A program made the position numbers and the translations under genes. DNA of 64,000 nucleotides from Exiguobacterium oxidotolerans JCM 12280. GTDB taxonomy: Bacteria > Bacillota > Bacilli > Exiguobacteriales > Exiguobacteriaceae. A model generated the notes under the pieces. That model was not told the DNA's origin. It did no database searches and saw nothing but the letters and a program-made list of their open reading frames with translations. Shown here piece after piece: positions 7,624 to 15,473 of this stretch (the first letter of the stretch is position 1; each line of letters begins with the position of its first letter). The stretch is taken from assembly GCF_000702625.1 (NCBI RefSeq), contig NZ_JNIS01000001.1:992001-1056000 (forward strand), written 5' to 3'.

Positions 7624-8364
7624 ATGAAAAAAGCACTATTGATTCTCTCGGTTGTCATAAACATCGTTCTCCTTGCACTACTGTTCGGACGTAAACCCCT
7701 TGATTTAATCGAAGACGTCTTTCCTGCAATGAGTTCGAAACCTGTTACGACATTCCAATACACGAAAAATTCCAACTATGTCCGATTGAATAGTCTCTTC
7801 CATACTTATCAATACCCAAAATCTCCGAATGCTGTCATGTTAGGTGATTCGATGACACATTTTGGCGACTGGCGGATTTTGATGAATGATTCATCGATCG
7901 TTAATTTCGGGATCCCCGGTGATACGACGGAAGGATTTTTGACACGACTTGACTTAATTCTTGAGTTAGAACCAAAACAAGTTTTCGTGATGGGTGGTAT
8001 CAATGACATCCGGCACTTCACACCCGTCTCTAAGATTACAGAGAACATGACGACAATCGTGACGACACTCCGAAAAAATAACATCGACGTCGTCATCCAG
8101 TCAACGGTCCCCGTCGCACCAAAATACTCCGACTCCGTCCGGGTCAACCGTGAAGTCGAAGCGTTGAACCGTAATTTAAAGCAGCTCGCAGAATCGGTCG
8201 ATGCCGACTTCGTCGATTTACGTCCGGTCTTGACGAACGATCAAGGATACCTCCAAAATCGCCTGACGTATGATGGGTTGCACCTCGTCGGTGGCGGTTA
8301 CTTGCGGTGGAGCGATGCCTTAAAACCGTATGCAGAAAAGATAGACGTCACAGAAAATAAATAA
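7624..8364 (+). CDS. Membrane-anchored SGNH/GDSL hydrolase or acetyltransferase
   Basis: A 246-residue protein. The chosen ATG (7624) has GAAAGGA upstream; an in-frame extension to 7522 overlaps the divergent gene and lacks a ribosome site. Residues 4-22 form a signal anchor (ALLILSVVINIVLLALLFG). The SGNH blocks are present: VMLGDSMTHFG (Ser, about 77), FGIPGDTT (Gly), MGGINDIRH (Asn) and DGLHLVGGGY (Asp and His, about 220). The active site would face outside. The divergent neighbour is an acyltransferase_3 protein, so a joint role in wall O-acetylation is plausible. Confidence 0.82.
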   Translation: MKKALLILSVVINIVLLALLFGRKPLDLIEDVFPAMSSKPVTTFQYTKNSNYVRLNSLFHTYQYPKSPNAVMLGDSMTHFGDWRILMNDSSIVNFGIPGDTTEGFLTRLDLILELEPKQVFVMGGINDIRHFTPVSKITENMTTIVTTLRKNNIDVVIQSTVPVAPKYSDSVRVNREVEALNRNLKQLAESVDADFVDLRPVLTNDQGYLQNRLTYDGLHLVGGGYLRWSDALKPYAEKIDVTENK

Positions 8365-8373
8365 GTTAAATCC

Positions 8374-8411
8374 GGCCGATCCGAATGATGCGTTTGTCAT
8401 TCGAATCGGCC
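8374..8411 (+). terminator. Terminator of the SGNH gene
   Basis: Arms 8374-8388 (GGCCGATCCGAATGA) and 8397-8411 pair over 15 bp with one mismatch, followed by TTTATT. It lies directly after the stop. Confidence 0.75.
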
Positions 8412-8433
8412 TTTATTGTATTCCGAAATCTAA

Positions 8434-8465
8434 AAAGGACGATTCCGACAGCGGAATCGTCCTTT
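8434..8465 (-). terminator. Terminator of the 34-residue membrane protein gene
   Basis: A 14-bp perfect stem AAAGGACGATTCCG (8434-8447) with its complement at 8452-8465, loop ACAG. The minus strand continues into T residues. Confidence 0.75.
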
Positions 8466-8506
8466 GAGCTTGTCAAGATTCGGTGAGGCTGATGCCTGAC
8501 CAATTC

Positions 8507-8611
8507 TTAGTCTTCTTGATTTTTAACGCCCATGTACGCAGCAACGCTTGAAGCTGTGAACACAGCGATTGCGACGATACCAACTGCGATCCAAACGACT
8601 TGATCCACCAT
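8507..8611 (-). CDS. Small membrane protein, 34 residues
   Basis: Product: starts MVDQVVWIAVGIVAIAV and continues FTASSVAAYMGVKNQED. There is one hydrophobic helix (about residues 5-28) and a short charged tail. Support for a real gene is a near-perfect ribosome site (AAAGGAGG, 7 bp before the ATG), its own terminator, and a composition unlike chance frames. No family is recognised; similar one-helix proteins regulate larger membrane complexes or act as stress proteins, but nothing here assigns a role. Confidence 0.7.
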   Translation of the reverse strand: MVDQVVWIAVGIVAIAVFTASSVAAYMGVKNQED

Positions 8612-8789
8612 CTGTTTTCCTCCTTTAATGTAACCGCTCACTTTCTTTTTTTAGCGTACACGAAAATCGTCAAGAAAGAAACACATTTTCGATGTCTAAT
8701 GACTGGACGTTTAGGGAAAAAGTAACTATAGTAGAGGGACAACTATAAATTGTCAGAAAATTCGATTATTTCACAAGGAGGTGATTCTG

Positions 8790-9257
8790 ATGGCCACTCC
8801 ACTCTTGAAACCGAAACTCATGATGCAACGACGAAGTACACTCAACTTTGGTTATTGGCTCGTCATCGGGCTCATTGGTTGGATGATGCTCAGCTTAGTC
8901 ACAGGACTTCGTGATGTCCTGACAAGTCTTCCTTTGTATGAAACAATTCCACTGACACTTCTGATCGTTTTTGTTACTGGCGTTACTTTAAAAATGCTTC
9001 GCGATGAATGGTGGATTCGTTATCTCAATCGGCAAAAGCAATTCTATATCGGTCAAGAAACCGTCCTGACGTGGTGTTCGATCATCGACAGTATGTGGCT
9101 CGTCCGCAAACCGATGCGTCGAGAACTCCGGCACCTGTACAAACACATCACGCAGACGAAAATCTCTGAAGAGGCAAAAGAGACACTTGCAATGCAACTC
9201 GTTGAGCGAGGAATCTTGATTGTTTATTCTCGTCCAAAAAGTGACCATCCTGCTTAA
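8790..9257 (+). CDS. Two-helix membrane protein of unknown function
   Basis: A 155-residue protein starting MATPLLKPKLM. This ATG is chosen because AAGGAGGTGA ends 5-6 bp before it; a GTG at 8781 would lie within the ribosome site. Two hydrophobic helices (about residues 23-43 and 51-70) are followed by a soluble basic tail rich in Arg and Lys (RYLNRQKQFYIGQETVL ... LRHLYKHITQ). No family is recognised. A bidirectional terminator follows. Confidence 0.65.
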   Translation: MATPLLKPKLMMQRRSTLNFGYWLVIGLIGWMMLSLVTGLRDVLTSLPLYETIPLTLLIVFVTGVTLKMLRDEWWIRYLNRQKQFYIGQETVLTWCSIIDSMWLVRKPMRRELRHLYKHITQTKISEEAKETLAMQLVERGILIVYSRPKSDHPA

Positions 9258-9259
9258 GA

Positions 9260-9310
9260 AAAAAGCATTGAGAACTCAAGATTCTGCCCCTTGAGTTCTC
9301 GATGCTTTTT
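9260..9310. terminator. Bidirectional terminator between convergent genes
   Basis: A 21-nt stem with one internal mismatch (9260-9280 with 9290-9310) flanked by A-run and T-run, so it works in both directions. Its right edge touches the stop codon of the hydrolase gene. Confidence 0.85.
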
Positions 9311-9918
9311 CATTGTGTCAATTGATTGTTTAACCAGGATGCCGCACTTTCAATCGTCGGCATGACGAGCTGATGGCCGTGGTTCGACCATGTCACGTCG
9401 ACATGCGCTCCGGCACCTTCGAATAGTGCTTTTAGTTCTTCCGTCTCACTTGCGGCACAAATCGGATCATTTGCCCCCGCTCCGATGAAGACGTTGACGC
9501 CTTCACTATTTGGCAACGGGATGCCACGACGCGGTACCATCGGATGGAGCAAAATCGCTTGTGCAAACAAGGCTTCTTCGAACATCATGTTCGCTGCGAT
9601 ATTCGCGCCGTTCGAGTAACCGACGGGAATTAATTCCTGAACGGAAAATTGATACGTCTCACTTTTTTCCTTGATGAATGCCATCAATTCTTTTGTCCGT
9701 AAGGCTAAGTCGGCTTCGTCAAAGACGCCTTCTGCCAAGCGTTTAAAGAAACGCGGCATCCCATTTTCCGTGACCGCCCCACGAACGGAGAGATAGCCGG
9801 CATCTGGATGAAGCAATTGGACGAGCCCAATCAAATCTTGTTCTGTGCCACCTGTTCCGTGAAGGAGCAGGAAAATCGGTGCCCCTTGTTTTTTAGGTTG
9901 TTCATAAAGATGAATCAT
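9310..9918 (-). CDS. Alpha/beta hydrolase, MhqD-like carboxylesterase
   Basis: A 202-residue cytoplasmic hydrolase. The oxyanion motif is FLLLHGTGGTEQDLIGL (residues 16-32), the nucleophile elbow GYSNGANIAANMM (Ser near 101), the acid in GANDPICA (Asp near 153), and the His in SNHGHQLVMP (near 184). It matches the phospholipase/carboxylesterase family that includes Bacillus MhqD, induced by quinones and phenolic stress. The start overlaps (ATGA) the end of a small frameshifted gene, and a palindromic operator lies over the promoter, as expected for a MarR/MhqR-type regulated stress operon. Exact substrate unknown. Confidence 0.82.
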   Translation of the reverse strand: MIHLYEQPKKQGAPIFLLLHGTGGTEQDLIGLVQLLHPDAGYLSVRGAVTENGMPRFFKRLAEGVFDEADLALRTKELMAFIKEKSETYQFSVQELIPVGYSNGANIAANMMFEEALFAQAILLHPMVPRRGIPLPNSEGVNVFIGAGANDPICAASETEELKALFEGAGAHVDVTWSNHGHQLVMPTIESAASWLNNQLTQ

Positions 9919-10069
9919 ATAAGTCTCCCCTTATTGATAGTGATTGGTGTAACGCGTTGTGCGATTTGCGTCCGGTGTTCCTCGAATTGCTCAAGCAACT
10001 TCAATTCTTCACCAAGCGTTTCGAACGCTTCGCCGACGAAAAATCATGGATTGTCCATTGCGCTTTCAT
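9915..10069 (-). pseudogene. Frameshifted 51-residue gene in front of the MhqD-like hydrolase
   Basis: The ATG at 10067-10069 has AGGGAG at good spacing. It encodes MKAQWTIHDF, then hits an early stop. If one base is added to the T5 run (minus strand, 10039-10043) the frame continues as FFVGEAFETLGEELKLL, then EQFEEHRTQIAQRV, and ends in a TGA overlapping the next ATG (ATGA). The translational coupling and protein-like composition of the second frame argue that this was, or is, a 51-residue helical protein. A real 1-nt deletion, slippage on the T-run, or a base-calling error could explain it. No family recognised. Confidence 0.5.
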
Positions 10070-10106
10070 GACGACTCCCTATTTAATTTCTTTTACCCTT
10101 AACATA

Positions 10107-10138
10107 ATAATAGTAACTTATTTACTAAAAGTAAATAA
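10107..10138 (-). promoter_or_regulatory. Promoter with palindromic operator for the hydrolase operon
   Basis: On the minus strand TTTACT (10130-10135), a 17-bp spacer and TATTAT (10107-10112) make a sigma-A-type promoter. A perfect 9-bp inverted repeat TTATTTACT-AAA-AGTAAATAA (10118-10138) covers the -35 box. Such placement is typical of MarR-type repressors, though the half-site is not the known MhqR one. Confidence 0.6.
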
Positions 10139-10172
10139 AGATGCTCATGTGATTTTCGTCCGAAATGGAACC

Positions 10173-10201
10173 TTTAACCATTTTTTTCGTAGGGATACAA
10201 T
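10173..10201 (+). promoter_or_regulatory. Likely promoter of the NatAB-like operon
   Basis: TTTAAC (10173-10178), a 17-bp spacer and TACAAT (10196-10201), about 50 bp upstream of the ATPase start. Confidence 0.45.
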
Positions 10202-10250
10202 GAACGGCAACATACTTACTTAATTCATCACGTTTTCAAAGGAGGTTCAT

Positions 10251-11144
10251 ATGCTAGAACTAAAGAACATCACTAAACAATTCGGCGAGTTCACGGCTGT
10301 CGACGAGCTTTCATTTCAAGTCCCGGAAGGTCAAATCTTTGGTTTACTTGGCGCAAACGGTGCTGGGAAGACGACGACGTTCCGGATGTTACTCGGTATC
10401 TTACAGCCGACGACAGGATCGATCACGTGGAAAGGAAAAGCCATTCCCCTGTCGAAAATCGGCTACTTACCAGAAGAACGGGGATTGTACCCAAAGATTC
10501 GGGTCGATGAACAGTTAATCTTTTTAGCCGAACTTCGTGGGATGCGGCGTAAAGACGCAAAAAAATCGTTGGTCGATTGGTTGGACTATTTCCAAATCCC
10601 TCAGTATGAAAAAATGCGGGTCGAGCAGCTGTCTAAAGGGAATCAGCAAAAAATCCAATTGATTTCTGCCGTTCTCCATAAGCCAGATCTGTTGATTCTC
10701 GATGAACCGTTTAGCGGACTTGATCCCGTCAATGTCGAACAGCTCAAAAAAGCGGTCCGGAAACTGACGGCTGACGGGACGACGATTGTCTTTTCAAGTC
10801 ACCGGATGGACCACGTCGAAGAACTCTGTGAATACCTTGCGATCTTGGACCATGGAAAACCGGTCGTCGCTGGGTACTTACCGGATATCAAGGCGGGGTA
10901 CGGCAAAACACGGGTTTTGTTGACAACCGATGCCCCTCCCTTGTTATGGGACGCCCTTCCCGGTATTTTACAAGTCGAGACGGAAGGGTCGGGACACATC
11001 ATCCAAGTCGAGTCAAAAGAAGCGGCTGAACGGTTGCTGCGTCATTTAGTCACAGAAGGGTTCCATGTCGAACGATTCGTCTGGGATCAACTCTCCCTAC
11101 AAGATATATTCATCGAGGAGGTCGGAAAACGTTATGAACCGTAA
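10251..11144 (+). CDS. ABC transporter ATP-binding protein (NatA/YhaQ-like)
   Basis: A 297-residue cytoplasmic ATPase. Walker A is GANGAGKTT (about residues 36-44), signature LSKGNQQKIQLI (about 132), Walker B LLILDEPFSGLD (about 152), and the switch His in FSSHRMDHVEELCEY. About 75 residues follow the core, ending in the DIFIEEVGKRYE tail typical of ABC-2 exporter ATPases. The last codons overlap the permease start by 11 bp, so the two are translationally coupled. Relatives are Bacillus NatA (sodium export) and YhaQ; the substrate cannot be told from sequence. Ribosome site AAAGGAGG. Confidence 0.88.
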   Translation: MLELKNITKQFGEFTAVDELSFQVPEGQIFGLLGANGAGKTTTFRMLLGILQPTTGSITWKGKAIPLSKIGYLPEERGLYPKIRVDEQLIFLAELRGMRRKDAKKSLVDWLDYFQIPQYEKMRVEQLSKGNQQKIQLISAVLHKPDLLILDEPFSGLDPVNVEQLKKAVRKLTADGTTIVFSSHRMDHVEELCEYLAILDHGKPVVAGYLPDIKAGYGKTRVLLTTDAPPLLWDALPGILQVETEGSGHIIQVESKEAAERLLRHLVTEGFHVERFVWDQLSLQDIFIEEVGKRYEP

Positions 11145-12336
11145 ATTTTTCACCCTTTACCGTTTCAGTCTTCTCCAAAAATTACGAGCAAAAAGTTTTC
11201 TCATCTCGACCGTACTGATGATTGTCTTTCTCGTCGGTTTCAGTAATATCGAGCGAATCATCGATTGGTTCTCAGGGGATGATCCGAAAATCGCTGTCGT
11301 CAGTAAACTCGATACCGATATCCTCCCTGTCTTAAAGGAAATCGGCATTAAAAGCGATATGACTGAAAAAGACTACACGCTCAAACAGGCACGACAGGTC
11401 GTCGACAAAGGTACATATGACGCCGTCGCCTTATTGTCTGATGATCCATACCGGGTCACTCTGATCAGTGCCAGTCCGGAGCAGGAGTTGCAGACACAAC
11501 TGTCGACGGCGCTCAAACAATTGCGGGATCAGAATATCATCACCGAGGCTGATGTCGACCCTGCCTTACTCGCTTCTCTCGCCGCGCCCATCGAGGTAAA
11601 ACAAGAACTGACATCAACCGGTGGCAAAAGTGAGGATGAACTGTTTGCCGCCTCTGCTCTCGTCTACGTTTTACTCTTTTTGATGTACTTCACGATTGCA
11701 ATTTATGGCGGAATGATCGTGACGGAAATCGCAAATGAAAAATCATCCCGTGTCATGGAACTCTTGATTTCAGCAGCTAGTCCGATTCAACATATGCTCG
11801 CTAAGATTACCTCGATTGCAACCGTCAGTCTGATTCAGCTGTCGTTACTCGTTGGTGTCGGTTACTATAGCGCACAAAGTAGCAGTTTATTTGATCAATT
11901 ATCGCTCGATTCACTGAGTGCCAAAACAATCATTTACCTGTTCGTCTTTTTCTTACTGGGTTATCTGCTTTATGCGACGTTACTCGCAGCACTCGGTTCG
12001 CTCGTCAGTCGTGTCGAAGATGCGCAACAAGTGACGCTCCCCGTCATCATGTTGATCGTCGCAGCGTTCACCGTCTCCATCTTCAGTTTAAATGCTCCGA
12101 CGAACCAAGCCGTTGTCGTTTTATCATTCGTTCCGTTTTTCACCCCGATGCTGATGTTCCTTCGGGTCATGTTAACGGAAGTACCCGTCTGGCAAGTAGC
12201 GGTATCCCTCATCCTGATGGGACTGAGCATCGCCCTTGCCCTGTTCGTCGGAACGAAGTTTTACCGAGGCGGCGTGCTGTTCTATGGATCGAACCCGCTC
12301 AAGCAACTGCGCCGAATTTTAGGTGGAAGACAGTAG
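11134..12336 (+). CDS. ABC-2 type permease (NatB/YhaP-like)
   Basis: A 400-residue membrane protein starting MNRKFFTLYRFSLLQKLR. The ATG at 11134 lies inside the end of the ATPase gene, preceded by GAGGAGG; a longer in-frame start at 11065 would overlap further and is unlikely. TM1 (about residues 22-40) is followed by a large extracytoplasmic region (to about 175), then five TM helices, with IANEKSSRVMELLISA, the conserved ABC-2 coupling segment, near 205-220. This layout is that of NatB/YhaP. It forms an exporter with the preceding ATPase. Confidence 0.85.
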   Translation: MNRKFFTLYRFSLLQKLRAKSFLISTVLMIVFLVGFSNIERIIDWFSGDDPKIAVVSKLDTDILPVLKEIGIKSDMTEKDYTLKQARQVVDKGTYDAVALLSDDPYRVTLISASPEQELQTQLSTALKQLRDQNIITEADVDPALLASLAAPIEVKQELTSTGGKSEDELFAASALVYVLLFLMYFTIAIYGGMIVTEIANEKSSRVMELLISAASPIQHMLAKITSIATVSLIQLSLLVGVGYYSAQSSSLFDQLSLDSLSAKTIIYLFVFFLLGYLLYATLLAALGSLVSRVEDAQQVTLPVIMLIVAAFTVSIFSLNAPTNQAVVVLSFVPFFTPMLMFLRVMLTEVPVWQVAVSLILMGLSIALALFVGTKFYRGGVLFYGSNPLKQLRRILGGRQ

Positions 12337-12400
12337 TGGTTTACAAGATGAATCGTTTCCGCTATCGTTAAGTGAGAAAAACTTTAGGAGGAACTACGTT

Positions 12401-12835
12401 ATGCGGTCTCGTTTTTGGGCAGCTATTTTATTCACTGCTGCCGCCATCGTCTCGTCCCTTGTCATGTTCACGAAATTTCCACAAGCAAGCGAGACGTGGA
12501 AGCTCGTCCTTGCCTATGGTGGTACGACGTTCGTCGTCAGTCTCTTTTACTGGTCGTTCGTCGCTGTACGCATGCAATCGTCGCGTTTGTTCGGGAGTTG
12601 GATGGGAATCTTCATCGCCGGTACGACCGTGCTTCTCGTCTGTGTCGCGCGCTTAGCAATCCGTGGAGATTTCATGATGATCTTCAAATGGCAAGCTATG
12701 CTCGGTAGCTTGACGCTCAACTTTGGATACGTCGGATGGGTTCTCGTCATCGCGAACGCAATCATCGGCTTCATCATCGGGCGGACACGTCAAAAAAGTC
12801 GAGTCTCTCATCACCAAGTTCCACGACGATCGTAA
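12401..12835 (+). CDS. Four-helix membrane protein, unknown
   Basis: A 144-residue protein from the ATG at 12401 (TAGGAGGA upstream), 64 bp after the permease gene. Four hydrophobic helices with short loops and a basic tail (RTRQKSRVSHHQ). It is the last gene before a terminator and may be co-transcribed with the exporter. No family recognised. Confidence 0.65.
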   Translation: MRSRFWAAILFTAAAIVSSLVMFTKFPQASETWKLVLAYGGTTFVVSLFYWSFVAVRMQSSRLFGSWMGIFIAGTTVLLVCVARLAIRGDFMMIFKWQAMLGSLTLNFGYVGWVLVIANAIIGFIIGRTRQKSRVSHHQVPRRS

Positions 12836-12838
12836 AAC

Positions 12839-12873
12839 AAATGCCGCCACTTCTTCAGGAAGGGGCGGCATTT
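12839..12873 (+). terminator. Terminator after the exporter cluster
   Basis: AAATGCCGCC (12839-12848) pairs with GGCGGCATTT (12864-12873), followed by a T-run. Confidence 0.8.
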
Positions 12874-12892
12874 TTAATGAAACGACTTCGCA

Positions 12893-13522
12893 TCACTTTC
12901 GATGATAGCGTATTCGTTCAATCTGATTACTATACTGGGTGTAACACGTCGTTCGCTCCGTCGTCTCTCCCTCAGTCAAACGATCTAAATACTCGTCGAG
13001 TTGAATCATCGAGGGTAGTTTATCCTCGAACATCTCAAACGTCCCCCGTGCTTCTTCTCGACGAAGCTCTCCGGCCTCCATGACCGACTCGACCAGCTCG
13101 TGAAAGATTCGCTGTTCCGTCGTACTCATCGTCTGTTCAATTCGCTTCACGTCATCATCATACATCAAGTCAAACATCCGCATCCGTTCTTCAAGTTGTT
13201 CTTCGATGACGGATTCATCCTGACCCAGTGTCTGCTCGTACGCTAAACGCATTTCCTCGAGCGGTGTGCTGTCCTGCATGACGAACTTCAACGATTCCCC
13301 TGTCCAAATATGCCGAGCCAAATAACTCGAATCAATTTGTAAAACTTCTGCTAATGACTCGATGTAGGCTTTCGTCGGGTAGACCTCACTTAATTCTGTT
13401 CGTCGAATGAAGTAAGGTGCGACACCTAGATTATCTGCTAACTGATCAATCGAGATTCCGGCGCGTTCCCGCAAAATCCGAATCCGGTCCCCGTACCCTC
13501 GATATGGTGAATGATCCAGCAT
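12893..13522 (-). CDS. XRE-family DNA-binding regulator next to the Bce locus
   Basis: A 209-residue protein from ATG 13520-13522 (GAGGAGGG upstream), not the longer frame that runs into the permease gene. Residues 10-65 are a Cro/CI-type helix-turn-helix (RIRILRERAGISIDQLADNL, then APYFIRRTE). The remaining 140 residues are very acidic and helical (EEQLEERMRMFDLMYDDDVK), likely for dimerisation or ligand contact. It is 25 bp downstream of the second Bce-type permease, on the same strand, so it may be the last gene of that transcript. No target is evident. Confidence 0.75.
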   Translation of the reverse strand: MLDHSPYRGYGDRIRILRERAGISIDQLADNLGVAPYFIRRTELSEVYPTKAYIESLAEVLQIDSSYLARHIWTGESLKFVMQDSTPLEEMRLAYEQTLGQDESVIEEQLEERMRMFDLMYDDDVKRIEQTMSTTEQRIFHELVESVMEAGELRREEARGTFEMFEDKLPSMIQLDEYLDRLTEGETTERTTCYTQYSNQIERIRYHRK

Positions 13523-13547
13523 ATGCTCCCTCCTCGCTATGCTCTTA

Positions 13548-15473
13548 TCATACCCTTGAATCGGGTATCGGATACATCGAACTTTCGCCTGATTTTTGAA
13601 GCAGGTGGCGTGGGTACCGAACCCAGAGCGGGAAGATGCTTCCGATATAACAAAACGTGACGATTCCAATCCACATCAAGGAGACTCCGAACAGGGGACC
13701 CATCTTAAGACCAACTTCAGAAATGATGGCTTGGAACAATAACCAGGCATGAAATACGGAAATCAAGTATGGAATCATCAAGACCGCTCCATATTTCACA
13801 AGTAAAAACGTTCTTACACTCCGACGATCAAAACCGAGGGCAAACAGCGTCTTCAATCGTTTTTGTTCTTGTTCAGCCGTCATCTGCATCCAGACATGGA
13901 GGAAACTCGCGTTGATGACGAAGAGCCAGACTGTCAGTAAAATGACGACGAATGAGACGAGACGGACGATCCGAATCCCATCGAGTTCATCTTCTGTTTC
14001 ATTGATTAATTGATACGGTGCCGCTGCTTTGTTTGTCATCTTCGATTTCGACTGAATTTCTCGGACGATTGACATCCAGTCATCCCAAGCCCCTGTCCCG
14101 TAATCCCGATACGCTGGCGTTTCAAAGACACGAATCCGAGCGAACGGCTGTGCCAGTTCGTTGAAGCGCTGATCACTGATGACAAATAGCGTTTCGATAC
14201 GATAGTTATAACCAAACAAGAGGCGGTGTTTAGCCGGGGCTACTAATCTGAATCCAGCTTGTTCCATCGCCTGTTGCGCTTTTCTCAGCGTCGGTGTCTC
14301 TTCTTTTAACTGAACGGGACGGGCTGGAATTTGAAGCGCCTCGCGATCGTTCAGCTCGCGTCGTTTCCGTCCCAGCTCGTTTAGTAATCGATTGTAATCG
14401 GATAGAGGCAACACGTAACGTGTCCCCTTCTTTTTCAAACGGACTTCCTGCTGATATTTGTCCGGGAACGTCTCTTCCATCGTCTCTTCAATCTTTTCCA
14501 ATCGTTCAGACTGCTCTTTCGACTCTTCATAATAGACGAGTCCAAAATGATTTTGTGAAGATAAGTCTAACCCGACAACTTGAAAGATGAAGACGAGCCC
14601 GACTGCCGTTAGTGCACATGACGTCAAAATCGTCCCAAGGGCAACGAGGGTGCTATTCGTCCGGAGCTGTGTCGCAATTTCAGAAAGGATGAGTTTACGT
14701 AACGATAACGTCCGAGGACGATACAATTTCATCAACGTCGGTAACACATTACGGCAGATGAAAAAGGAACCGATAAAAATGACGAGTGGAAACAACAAAA
14801 CAAATCCGGTTTGTTGGACGAACGCTAATATATAGCCGTACAACAACAGAAGAATCGCCAGGACGCGCAGCGACATGCGAAAGCGGCGTTTCCATGTTGA
14901 ACGTGTCCGAATGGGGCGATCCGGACGGAATCGATAGATGGCGAGTACTGTCGCCGTTAAGAGAACAAGGAGCGCCCCGGCGATGAGTACTAAGAACGAC
15001 AGTGCAGAGATCTCAATATCGAGTCGTGGTAAAAACATCACTTTTTCGATTGCTAGCAACATTAGTTTTGTCAAGACGACTCCAAGCAACAACCCCGCCG
15101 AAATCGCTAGTCCGCCGACAAGGAGAACCTCAATGAGGAAGTACTTTAAAAAGTGCGAAAATCCGCTCCCGAGCGTCCGCATGACGCGTAAATCATTTTT
15201 ACGGTGTTCAAGCATCGTATACGTCGTCGCATAGATGAACAGGACACTGAAAAACAAAATAATCAGTTCCGCGATGAAGACGAAAAACATCGTTAATTCA
15301 ATGACTTGATTCAATTGACTTAAGACTTTTGCGATATTTTGGAACGATACACTCGTCACCAGGTTCCAGTAGCTCGTCGAAATCGTCATCGCAATGATAA
15401 TCGTCAATGCGTATCCGTAATACAAGCGTTGATAACGCTTAATGTTACGTAGGGCGTATTGTAGATAATTGAT
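13548..15473 (-). CDS. BceB-type FtsX-like ABC permease (module 2), with apparent ATC start
   Basis: About 641 residues with the BceB layout: TM1, an FtsX block of three helices, further helices, a large extracytoplasmic domain (roughly residues 300-510), and three final helices. Such permeases bind cell-wall-active peptide antibiotics or their lipid targets and signal to an intramembrane histidine kinase. The frame is open upstream of the first TTG (15425) to a TAG, and reads NYLQYALRNIKRYQR, a typical FtsX N-terminus. The codon at the right distance from AGGAGGGG is ATC (15471-15473), where ATG would be expected. Either ATC initiates, a downstream TTG is used, or the start was lost. Confidence 0.8.
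   Translation of the reverse strand: MNYLQYALRNIKRYQRLYYGYALTIIIAMTISTSYWNLVTSVSFQNIAKVLSQLNQVIELTMFFVFIAELIILFFSVLFIYATTYTMLEHRKNDLRVMRTLGSGFSHFLKYFLIEVLLVGGLAISAGLLLGVVLTKLMLLAIEKVMFLPRLDIEISALSFLVLIAGALLVLLTATVLAIYRFRPDRPIRTRSTWKRRFRMSLRVLAILLLLYGYILAFVQQTGFVLLFPLVIFIGSFFICRNVLPTLMKLYRPRTLSLRKLILSEIATQLRTNSTLVALGTILTSCALTAVGLVFIFQVVGLDLSSQNHFGLVYYEESKEQSERLEKIEETMEETFPDKYQQEVRLKKKGTRYVLPLSDYNRLLNELGRKRRELNDREALQIPARPVQLKEETPTLRKAQQAMEQAGFRLVAPAKHRLLFGYNYRIETLFVISDQRFNELAQPFARIRVFETPAYRDYGTGAWDDWMSIVREIQSKSKMTNKAAAPYQLINETEDELDGIRIVRLVSFVVILLTVWLFVINASFLHVWMQMTAEQEQKRLKTLFALGFDRRSVRTFLLVKYGAVLMIPYLISVFHAWLLFQAIISEVGLKMGPLFGVSLMWIGIVTFCYIGSIFPLWVRYPRHLLQKSGESSMYPIPDSRV

Noticed and set aside
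8781-8789. GTG at 8781 as start of the two-helix protein gene
   Set aside because: The GTG is part of the AAGGAGGTGA ribosome site; the ATG at 8790 has correct spacing.
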